Assembly: GCF_036826855.1 (NCBI RefSeq)
Contig: NZ_CP104578.1
Coordinates: 5,491,501-5,555,500 of the forward strand
DNA length: 64,000 bases
Reading direction: 5' to 3'
From: Streptomyces sp. SJL17-4
Lineage (GTDB): Bacteria > Actinomycetota > Actinomycetes > Streptomycetales > Streptomycetaceae
Both the position numbers and the translations under genes were made by a program. Below the pieces are notes generated by a model. That model worked only from the letters and a program-made list of their open reading frames with translations. It was not told the DNA's origin and ran no database searches. Position 1 is the stretch's first letter. Each line of letters begins with the position of its first letter. Below, one piece after another: positions 15,774 through 22,955 of the stretch.

Positions 15774-17179
15774 GATGGGCGCTCGTCAAGGTGTCGCTCG
15801 CCGTCACCGCCATGGTCGTCCTCGCCTTCGCCGTACCCCTCGGGCTCGTCGTCAAGGAGATGGCCCGTGACCGGGCGTTCTCCAACGCCGAACGCCGGGC
15901 CGCCGGCCTCGCCCCCGTGCTGGCCATCACCACCGACCGCGAGGAGCTCGACAAGGCCGTCGCCACCACCGAGGACGGGGCCGCCGGACGGCTCGCCGTC
16001 CATGTGCCGGCCGCCGAACCCGGCGCCCCGGGCCTGGAGATCGGCACCCGGCGGGCCGGCGAGGAGGAGCTGTCCGCCACCCGCCGGCTCGGCCGCGCGT
16101 CCATCGCCGAGGTGCCGGGCGGCTTCGCGCTGCTCCAGCCCACCGCGCTCAGCAGCGGCAAGGTCGCCGTCGTCGAACTCTTCGTCCCCGAGGGCGAGGT
16201 GTCCAACGGGGTCGCCACCGCCTGGCTGGTCCTCGCCGGGGTCGGCATCGCCCTGATCGTCGGCTCCGTCGCCGTCGCCGACCGGCTCGGCGTCCGGATG
16301 GTCCGGCCCGCGCAGCGGCTCGCGGGCGCCGCCCACGACCTCGGCGAGGGCAGGCTCGGCGCGCGCGTCCCCGAGGAGGGGCCGCCCGAACTCAAGTCGG
16401 CCGCCGTCGCGTTCAACTCGATGGCCGACCAGGTCGTCCAACTCCTCGCCAACGAACGGGAACTGGCCGCCGACCTCTCCCACCGGCTGCGCACCCCGCT
16501 CACCGTGCTCCGGCTCAACGCGGCCTCGCTGGGCTCCGGTCCGGCCGCCGAGCAGACCCGTGCGGCCGTCGAGCAGCTGGAGCGCGAGGTCGACACCATC
16601 ATCCGGACGGCCCGGGACGCGAAGCCGCAGACCCAGGCGACCGGGCCCGGCGCGGGCTGTGACGCCGCCGAAGTGGTGCGCGAGCGCATGGAGTTCTGGT
16701 CGGCGCTCGCCGAGGACGAGGACCGCAGGGTCCGCGTCGCGGGCGTCGAGCGTCCGGTCCGCATCCCGGTCGCCCGCCCCGAACTCGTCGCCGCGCTCGA
16801 CGCGTTGCTCGGCAACGTCTTCCGGCACACCCCCGAGGGCACGGCCTTCTCGATCGACGTCCACAACGGCGAGGACGCCGTCATCGTCCTCGTCTCCGAC
16901 GCGGGCCCCGGCATCGCGGACCCGGCCGCCGCGCTCGCCCGGGGCAACAGCGGCGCCCGGGACGGCTCCACGGGCCTCGGCCTGGACATCGTGCGGCGGA
17001 TGGCGGAGACCACGGGCGGCGACGTCCGCATCGGGCACTCGGTGCTCGGCGGCACGGAGGTCCGGATCTGGATCGGGCTCGACGGCCGCCGCACGGGAGG
17101 CACGACCGCCCGCCGCGGCCACCGCCCGGCCCGCCGCAGACGCGGCGGCAACGGCACCCGCCGGGCCACCGAGGACTGA
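15770..17179 (+). CDS. Sensor histidine kinase
   Basis: This 469-residue membrane kinase has a first membrane segment at residues 5-27 and an extracellular sensor region of about 130 residues. A second membrane segment (TAWLVLAGVGIALIVGSVAVA) and a HAMP region follow. The dimerisation/phosphoacceptor segment is LAADLSHRLRTPLTVLRL, and the ATPase has an N box LLGNVFRHTPEGT and G boxes DAGPGIAD and STGLGLDIV. The GTG start overlaps the regulator's stop, so the pair is translationally coupled. An Arg/Gly-rich tail ends the protein. The signal is unknown. Confidence 0.92.
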   Translation: MRWALVKVSLAVTAMVVLAFAVPLGLVVKEMARDRAFSNAERRAAGLAPVLAITTDREELDKAVATTEDGAAGRLAVHVPAAEPGAPGLEIGTRRAGEEELSATRRLGRASIAEVPGGFALLQPTALSSGKVAVVELFVPEGEVSNGVATAWLVLAGVGIALIVGSVAVADRLGVRMVRPAQRLAGAAHDLGEGRLGARVPEEGPPELKSAAVAFNSMADQVVQLLANERELAADLSHRLRTPLTVLRLNAASLGSGPAAEQTRAAVEQLEREVDTIIRTARDAKPQTQATGPGAGCDAAEVVRERMEFWSALAEDEDRRVRVAGVERPVRIPVARPELVAALDALLGNVFRHTPEGTAFSIDVHNGEDAVIVLVSDAGPGIADPAAALARGNSGARDGSTGLGLDIVRRMAETTGGDVRIGHSVLGGTEVRIWIGLDGRRTGGTTARRGHRPARRRRGGNGTRRATED

Positions 17180-17697
17180 CGGCCCGGGTCGGTACGCCCG
17201 CCGCGGCGGGGGTCGCGCCCCCGGCCTGGCGGGGGCGTTACGCCGTCCCAGCGCGGGCGGCACCGGTGCCCGACGCGGGCCGCACCCCGGCCAGGCGGGA
17301 GCCCCGGCGCGGCGGCCGCATCCCCGGCGCAGCGGCGGCCGCGTCCCGGCCAGGTGCGGGCGGCACGCCCGGCCTGGCGTCGGCTGCATCCCCGGCCTGG
17401 CGGGGCGGTACGCCCGGCGCGGCGTGGGCCGCACCCCCGGCGCGGCGTGGGCCGCACCCCCGGCGCGGCGTGGGCCGCACCCCCGGCGCGGCGTGGGCCG
17501 CACACCCGGCCTGGCGTCCGTCGCACACCCCGGACCCGCGTCGGCCGCGCCCCAACCTTTCGTGGTTCCGATGCCTGCCTTAAGCGGAGCCTAAGGATCC
17601 CCGCCCGCGTCCCCGGACGCCGGTTTGTCCGTTTTCCGCTCGCTAGCGTGCTGCCGCACCCCCTCCCCACCCCCCAGCACACAGAGGCAGGCACGCG
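17180..17697. other. GC-rich repeat region and chitinase promoter region
   Basis: There is no supported gene. Degenerate 20-24-bp GC-rich repeats run from the kinase stop to about 17,530. The open frames here give only Arg/Pro/Gly/Ala repeats on both strands. The last 150 bases are less biased and should hold the chitinase promoter; I see no clear operator. Confidence 0.6.
17414..17505. repeat. Four 23-bp tandem repeats
   Basis: Four consecutive 23-bp units begin CCGGCGCGGCGTGGGCCGCA; the first three are identical and the last differs by one base. They lie inside the wider degenerate repeat region. Confidence 0.9.
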
Positions 17698-19191
17698 ATG
17701 GGTACCAGTTCGCACCGGCGCAGGGCGAGCACCAGGACCAAGGCCGTCGGAGCGGTCGTCGCCGCCGCTGTCGTCGGCGGCGCCGCGTTCGCGCTCACCG
17801 GTACGGCCCAGGCCGCCGCGGTCGGCGCCGCGTACACCAGGACCAGCTCCTGGACCGGTGGCTACACCGGCCAGTACGTCGTCACCAACGAGACCTCCGC
17901 CGCCCAGTCCGACTGGACCCTGGAGTTCGACCTCCCGGCCGGGACGACCATCGGCTCCCTCTGGAACGGCGAGCACACCGTCTCCGGCAGCCACGTCACC
18001 GTGAAACCCGCGAGCTGGAACAAGCAGCTCGCGCCCGGCGGGTCCGTCACCGTCGGCTTCGTCACCTCCGCCGCCGGACAGGCCGGCGACCCCGCCAACT
18101 GCCTGATCAACAAGGCGACCTGCTCCGCCGGCGGCACCGCCCCCACTCCCAGCGGCCGCCCCACCACGACCGCTCCCTCGCCCACCGCGACCCCGAAGCC
18201 CACCGCCACGGCGACCGCGAGCCCGAAGCCGACCGCCACCGCGACCACCGCGCCCCCGACGCCCACCCCCACCGCGACCGCGACCGGCTCCCCCGTCACC
18301 GCCGCCAAGTACGCCCCCTACGTCGACACCTCGCTCTACCCGGCCTACGACCTCCTCGCGACCGCCGACGCCACCGGCGTGAAGGAGTTCAACCTCGCCT
18401 TCATCACCTCCGGCGGCTCCTGCGCCCCGCTGTGGGGCGGGGTCACCGACCTGGCGAACGACAAGGTCGCCGCCCAGATCGGCGCCCTGCGCGCCAAGGG
18501 TGGCGACGTCCGGGTCTCCTTCGGCGGCGCCGCGGGGCACGAGCTGGCCCTGAACTGTTCCTCGTCCTCGGCGCTGGCCGCCGCGTACGGCAAGGTCATC
18601 GACCAGTACAAGCTGACCAAGGTCGACTTCGACGTCGAGGGCGCGGCCCTGCCGGACACCGCCGCCAACACCCGCCGCTCGCAGGCGATCGCCCAGCTGC
18701 AGAAGTCCCACCCCGGCCTGAACGTCTCCTTCACCCTGCCGGTCATGCCCGAGGGGCTGACCCAGCCGGGCGTCGACCTGCTCGCCGACGCCAAGCGCAA
18801 CGGGGTCCGCGTCGACGCTGTCAACATCATGGCGATGGACTACGGCCCGGCCTACAGCGCCGACATGGGCACGTACGCCATCCAGGCCGCGACCGCGACC
18901 CAGGCGCAGATCAAGGGCGTCCTCGGGCTCTCCGACGCGGCCGCCTGGAAGGCCGTCGCCGTCACCCCGATGATCGGCGTCAACGACGTCCTGTCCGAGA
19001 TCTTCAAGGTCGACGACGCCACCCAACTCGTCGACTTCGCGAAGTCGAAGGGCATCGGCTGGCTCTCGATGTGGTCCTCGACCCGCGACAAGCAGTGCCC
19101 GGACGGTGCCGTGAACCGCGCCGACGCCACCTGCTCCTCGATCCTCCAGCAGCCGCTGGCCTTCACGAAGGCCTTCGCCGCCTACAAGTAG
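17698..19191 (+). CDS. Secreted chitinase: CBM2 plus GH18
   Basis: This 497-residue secreted enzyme starts with a signal peptide (residues 1-40, ending GTAQAAA). A cellulose/chitin-binding CBM2 follows (about 42-148; SSWTGGYTGQYVVTNET at its start, closing Cys pair). A Thr/Pro/Ala linker spans roughly 150-200, and a GH18 domain fills the rest. The GH18 catalytic motif is DFDVE at 310-314, with E314 as the acid; IMAMDYG and IGWLSMWSSTRD supply the later barrel strands. This subgroup resembles bacterial ChiC/ChiD-type chitinases. A GAGG site precedes the ATG. A 16-bp terminator follows. Confidence 0.92.
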   Translation: MGTSSHRRRASTRTKAVGAVVAAAVVGGAAFALTGTAQAAAVGAAYTRTSSWTGGYTGQYVVTNETSAAQSDWTLEFDLPAGTTIGSLWNGEHTVSGSHVTVKPASWNKQLAPGGSVTVGFVTSAAGQAGDPANCLINKATCSAGGTAPTPSGRPTTTAPSPTATPKPTATATASPKPTATATTAPPTPTPTATATGSPVTAAKYAPYVDTSLYPAYDLLATADATGVKEFNLAFITSGGSCAPLWGGVTDLANDKVAAQIGALRAKGGDVRVSFGGAAGHELALNCSSSSALAAAYGKVIDQYKLTKVDFDVEGAALPDTAANTRRSQAIAQLQKSHPGLNVSFTLPVMPEGLTQPGVDLLADAKRNGVRVDAVNIMAMDYGPAYSADMGTYAIQAATATQAQIKGVLGLSDAAAWKAVAVTPMIGVNDVLSEIFKVDDATQLVDFAKSKGIGWLSMWSSTRDKQCPDGAVNRADATCSSILQQPLAFTKAFAAYK

Positions 19192-19451
19192 GAAGTAGGC
19201 CCCGGACCCCCGAGTCCCCCCACACCGCGCGCCCCGGCCGGGTCCACCCCACCTCCCGGCCGGGGCGCGCACCCCTGTTCCCGGTCGACCGGCTCGTAGC
19301 TCTTCTCCAGGAAGTCCGCGAAGTCCTTCCCGTGGACCCGCTCGGCCCCGGCGAGCAGGTCGAACGAGTACACGAGGAGCGTGTTGCGGGGCAGGTCGGC
19401 GGCGATGGAGCGGAAGCCCTCGACGAAGGTGTCGTACACCCCGTCACCCAC
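19182..19451 (-). pseudogene. Short ORF after ABC permease, probably truncated
   Basis: GTG at 19451 lies five bases after the permease stop. The first 55 residues look like real protein (DGVYDTFVEGFRSIAADL and LLVYSFDLLAGAERVHGKDF). The rest reads through a perfect 16-bp terminator hairpin and into the end of the chitinase gene, giving Gly/Pro-rich nonsense. I read it as the 5' remnant of a fourth gene of the transporter operon, cut by the chitinase-terminator junction. The parent family is not recognised. Confidence 0.45.
19227..19270. terminator. Perfect 16-bp stem terminator
   Basis: GCGCGCCCCGGCCGGG (19227-19242) pairs with 19255-19270 across a 12-base loop, 35 bases after the chitinase stop. 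It can also stop leftward transcripts from the transporter operon. Confidence 0.85.
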
Positions 19452-19455
19452 CGCT

Positions 19456-20343
19456 TCACCCCTTCACCCACCCCTTCACCGCGCCGCGCATGACCCCGCC
19501 CACGATGTGCCGGCCGAACACCGCGAGCACGACGAGCAGCGGCAGCGTCCCGAGCAGCGCGCCCGCCATCACCACCGACTGGTCGGGCACGTACCCCCGA
19601 CCGAGTCCCGTGAGCGCCACCTGCACCGTCGGGTTCCCGGTCTGTGTCAGGGCGAGCACCGGCCAGAAGAAGTCGTTCCACGCCGCCACGAACGACAGCA
19701 TCGCGAGCACCGCCATCGCCGGACGCGCCGCCGGAAGCACCACGTGCCACAGCGTCCGCACCGTCCCCGCCCCGTCCACCCGCGCCGCTTCGAGCAGCTC
19801 CGACGGCAGCGCCCGCTGGAGGTGCTGGCGCATGAAGAAGACCCCGAACGCCGAGACGAGCGAGGGCAGGACCACCGCCTGGAGCTCGTCCGTCCAGCGC
19901 AGCCGCGCGATCAGCAGATAGAGCGGGACGACTCCCAGCTGGGGCGGGATCAGCATCGTGCCGGCCACCAGGAGGAGCAGGGCGCTCTTGAAGCGGAACC
20001 GCAGCTTGGCGAAGGCGAAGCCGGCGAGCGTGGAGAAGGCCACGGTGCCGGCGGCGACGGCCCCGGCGACCAGGGCGGTGTTCGCCAGGGCCTCGCCGAG
20101 CCGGGCGTCGGTCCAGGCGATCGTGAGGTTCCGGGGCAGGTTCCGGCCGAGGCGGAACGGCGGCGGGGTGGCCGCGAGCCGGGTACTGGTCCGGGAGGCG
20201 GCGACCGCGGTCCAGAGGAGCGGGAAGAGGGAGACGAGGCTGAAGAGCGCGAGCAGGGTGTACGTGCCCCAGCCGGCCCGCCGGGTGCTTGTCCCGGCCG
20301 CCCTGGTCGGTGTCCGCATCGGACGACCTCCCCGGACCCGCAT
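19456..20343 (-). CDS. Carbohydrate ABC transporter permease (CebG/MalG type)
   Basis: This 295-residue inner-membrane permease has six predicted membrane segments. The EAA loop that docks the ATPase is visible as LPSELLEAARVDGAGTVRTL. The start overlaps the stop of the first permease as TGATG. It forms the heterodimeric channel with the upstream permease. No ATPase gene is present in the operon; in Streptomyces the shared ATPase MsiK serves such sugar importers (established knowledge). Confidence 0.9.
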   Translation of the reverse strand: MRVRGGRPMRTPTRAAGTSTRRAGWGTYTLLALFSLVSLFPLLWTAVAASRTSTRLAATPPPFRLGRNLPRNLTIAWTDARLGEALANTALVAGAVAAGTVAFSTLAGFAFAKLRFRFKSALLLLVAGTMLIPPQLGVVPLYLLIARLRWTDELQAVVLPSLVSAFGVFFMRQHLQRALPSELLEAARVDGAGTVRTLWHVVLPAARPAMAVLAMLSFVAAWNDFFWPVLALTQTGNPTVQVALTGLGRGYVPDQSVVMAGALLGTLPLLVVLAVFGRHIVGGVMRGAVKGWVKG

Positions 20344-21344
20344 CAGGCCGCCCTCCCGGACCGCTTCGGCCGGGGCAGCAGGAGCAGCCGGAGCAGCCGT
20401 ACGAGGGCGAAGGCCACGACCAGGATCAGGAGCATGGCCCAGGCGATGGCGGCGGCCCGCCCGAGATGCAGATTCACCCAGCCCTGCTCGTACAGATAGA
20501 GCCCGAGGGTCTGGAACTGGTGGTCGGCGCCCCCCGAGGCGCCGGCGCCGCTCCCGTACAGCAGGGGCTCGCCGAAGAGCTGGACCGCGCCGATCGTCGA
20601 CACGAGCCCGGTGAACGCGAGCGCGGGCCGCAGCCCCGGCAGCGTCACGTGGAGGAACTGGCGCCACCGGGAGGCCCCGTCGAGCGCGGCGGCCTCGTAC
20701 AGCTCGCGCGGGACGGTCTGCATGGCGGCGAGGTAGATGAGCGCGTTGTAGCCGGTCCAGCGCCAGACGACGATCGAGGCGACGGCGAGACGCGAGGCCC
20801 AGGGCCCGTTCTGCCAGTCGACGGGCCCGAACCCGACGGTCCCGAGCAGCCAGTTGGCCATCCCGTGGTCCCGCCCGAAGAACAGCGCGAAGACAAGGGT
20901 GGCGGCGGCGACGGAGGTGGCGTACGGGGCGAGCGCGACGACCCGGAAGACCCCGCGGGCGCGCAGCCGCACGTCGAGCAGCTGGGCCACACCGAGGGCG
21001 AGCAGCAGTTGGGGGACGGTGGCGAGGACGCCGATGGTGACGGTGTTGAGGAGCGCGTTCCAGAAGAAGGCGTCGTCGAGGAGCCGGGAGTAGTTCCGCA
21101 GGCCGACCCACTCGGCCTGTCCGGGCGCGGTCAACTCGACCCGGTGGAGCGAGGCCCAGGCGGTGGCGAGGAGGGGGAAGAGCCCGAAGGCGGCGAACAG
21201 CAGCAGGAAGGGGGCGAGGAGGAGGTACGGGGCGGGGGAGAAGCGGGTACGCGCGCGCGTGGCCCGGGCCGGGGGGAGGGGCCCGGCCGGCCGCACCGGA
21301 TTCGCCGGCGCCGGGGCTTCGGTGGCGGCCCTGGTCTCCGTCAC
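20343..21344 (-). CDS. Carbohydrate ABC transporter permease (CebF/MalF type)
   Basis: This is a 333-residue permease with a Pro/Arg-rich cytoplasmic N-terminus, a first membrane segment YLLLAPFLLLFAAFGLFPLL, and an EAA loop PRELYEAAALDGASRWRQFL. The GTG start is four bases from the binding-protein stop, consistent with one transcript. It pairs with the following permease. Confidence 0.9.
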   Translation of the reverse strand: MTETRAATEAPAPANPVRPAGPLPPARATRARTRFSPAPYLLLAPFLLLFAAFGLFPLLATAWASLHRVELTAPGQAEWVGLRNYSRLLDDAFFWNALLNTVTIGVLATVPQLLLALGVAQLLDVRLRARGVFRVVALAPYATSVAAATLVFALFFGRDHGMANWLLGTVGFGPVDWQNGPWASRLAVASIVVWRWTGYNALIYLAAMQTVPRELYEAAALDGASRWRQFLHVTLPGLRPALAFTGLVSTIGAVQLFGEPLLYGSGAGASGGADHQFQTLGLYLYEQGWVNLHLGRAAAIAWAMLLILVVAFALVRLLRLLLLPRPKRSGRAA

Positions 21345-21348
21345 CCGG

Positions 21349-22686
21349 TCACCGGTCCAGCGCGTTGTCGAGGGCCTTCATGGTCGCCCGCCAGGCCTCG
21401 TCCGGATCGCGGCCCGTCTGGTCGATCTGGAGCATGCCCACGTCGGCCAGGGTCTGGGCCACCAGGGCGTCCTTGGGGCCCACCGGGGCCTGCGGGACAC
21501 CCCTGGCCGCCGTGGCGAAGAGGGCGCCCACCGGGGCGTCGCCGAAGTACGGATGGCGGGCCCCCGCGACCGACGGGAGCGCGTACGCCGCCGAGGCGCT
21601 CGGGAAGCTGCCCCGCCGGGCGAACAGCCGGGCCTGCTGCGCCGGAGCCGTCAGCCAGGCCGCCAGACGGGCCGCCTCCTCACGGTGCCGTCCGGCCGCC
21701 GGGACGACCAGGAAGGAACCGCCCCAACTGCCCGGCCGGGGCGCCGCCGCCACGTCCCAGCGGCCCCGCCCCGCCGGGCCCGCCTTGTCCTGGATGTAGC
21801 CGAGCATCCACGCCGGGCAGGCCACCGTGGCGAAGCGGCCGTTGGCGAACGCCTGGTCCCAGCCGGGCGTGAACTGCTGGAGCCTGGCCGTCAGCCCCCG
21901 CCGGGCGAACGCGGCCGCGAGGTCCCAGGCCTCCCGCACGGCGGGGTTCTCCGCGACCACGAGCCTGCCGCGCGCGTCGTAGAAGCGGACGCGCGCGCTC
22001 GCGGTGACCGCCGCCATCACCCCCGACGCCGAGTCCGTGAACGCCGTGCCCTCCGGCGCCCGTTCGCGGTACCGGAGCCCCGCCGCCAGGTACCCGCGCC
22101 AGTCCCCGGCCCACAGCCGCCCGACCGCGCCCCGCTCGGTGGGCAGCCCGGCCCGCGCGAACAGGTCCTTGCGGTAGCAGACCGCCTGCGGCCCGATGTC
22201 CGTACCGAGCGCGCGCGTGCGCCCGTCGCGGCCGGTGCCCTGCGCCCACTTCCACGGCAGGAAGGCCCTCCGGTCGACCCCGGGGACGGTACCGAGCTCC
22301 ACGAGCCGGTCGGCCTGTGTGGCGAGCACCTCCGCGATGTTGCCGACCTCGACGGCCTGGACGTCGGCGAGGCCGGAGCCGGCGGTGAGGTGGGTGAGCA
22401 ACTGCGGGTAGTAGACGTCGTTGCGGGTGAGGGAGGTCTGCCGGACGGCGATGTCCGGGTGGAGCCGCATGTAGGCGTCGTAGAGCCCGGCCTCCTCCAT
22501 GCCGAAGGTGCCGAAGACCCCGACGGTGAGGGTGATCCGCCGCCCGTCCTCGTCCACGGACCGCTGCCGGGCGGCGGCGGGGGACGGTTCGGCGGGGTCG
22601 GTCGCGCAGCCCGCCGAGAGCACCGCGCCCAGGAGGAGCGCGAGGGCGATCCCGTACGCCCCTCTGCTCCGCCGCCCGCTCCACAT
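21349..22686 (-). CDS. Sugar-binding lipoprotein of ABC importer
   Basis: This 445-residue family-1 solute-binding protein has a lipoprotein signal with lipobox LSAGC near residue 22. A typical two-lobe binding protein follows (TLTVGVFGTFGMEEAGLYDAY; then RNDVYYPQLLTHLTAGSGLADV). It is the first gene of a three-gene importer operon. It is divergent from the GH74/GH10 operon across an intergenic region containing a CebR box. By context it probably captures oligosaccharides released by those enzymes, such as xyloglucan, xylo- or cello-oligosaccharides; that substrate is inference. Confidence 0.88.
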   Translation of the reverse strand: MWSGRRSRGAYGIALALLLGAVLSAGCATDPAEPSPAAARQRSVDEDGRRITLTVGVFGTFGMEEAGLYDAYMRLHPDIAVRQTSLTRNDVYYPQLLTHLTAGSGLADVQAVEVGNIAEVLATQADRLVELGTVPGVDRRAFLPWKWAQGTGRDGRTRALGTDIGPQAVCYRKDLFARAGLPTERGAVGRLWAGDWRGYLAAGLRYRERAPEGTAFTDSASGVMAAVTASARVRFYDARGRLVVAENPAVREAWDLAAAFARRGLTARLQQFTPGWDQAFANGRFATVACPAWMLGYIQDKAGPAGRGRWDVAAAPRPGSWGGSFLVVPAAGRHREEAARLAAWLTAPAQQARLFARRGSFPSASAAYALPSVAGARHPYFGDAPVGALFATAARGVPQAPVGPKDALVAQTLADVGMLQIDQTGRDPDEAWRATMKALDNALDR

Positions 22687-22779
22687 GGGCCCCGACCGTA
22701 GTGCGGCTCCCTCCGCCCGACCCGGGCGACCTCGCCGCGCGCCGCGGAACTCACCCAGGCGCGCCACCCGCCCGGCCCC

Positions 22780-22840
22780 GTGAGCCGTACCCGTGAGCCG
22801 TACCCGCGAGCCGCCCCGCGAGCCGCCCCGTGGGCCGTCC
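22780..22840. repeat. 12-13-bp degenerate tandem repeats
   Basis: Units GTGAGCCGTACCC (twice), GCGAGCCGCCCC (twice) and GTGGGCCGTCCC run in series upstream of the binding-protein gene. Confidence 0.75.
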
Positions 22841-22890
22841 CGCCCCGCGCCGTCCCGCCCCCGTCGAACGTCTTCGACGATGCCCGGACC

Positions 22891-22919
22891 TTGACCGTGT
22901 TCTGACACCACCTCAATAG
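22891..22919 (+). promoter_or_regulatory. Candidate promoter of GH74/GH10 operon
   Basis: A TTGACC hexamer at 22891-22896 is followed after 16-17 bases by TCAATA/CAATAG. The CebR box starts directly after it, at the expected transcription start, which fits repression by occlusion. Confidence 0.5.
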
Positions 22920-22933
22920 TGGGAGCGCTCCCA
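22920..22933. promoter_or_regulatory. CebR operator (perfect)
   Basis: TGGGAGCGCTCCCA is the exact 14-bp palindrome bound by CebR, the cellobiose-responsive LacI-type repressor of Streptomyces (established knowledge). It sits 22 bases upstream of the GH74 start and in the region shared with the divergent ABC importer. Confidence 0.9.
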
Positions 22934-22955
22934 CTCCATCTTCGACGGGATATCC

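Noticed and set aside
17238..17583. Small repeat-encoded ORFs on both strands
   Set aside because: They encode only Arg/Pro/Gly/Ala repeats from the 23-bp array; no start signals and equal quality on both strands.
15481..19272. A 1263-residue leftward open frame
   Set aside because: It is antisense to the two-component system and the chitinase, with repetitive Gly/Arg composition typical of GC-rich shadow frames.
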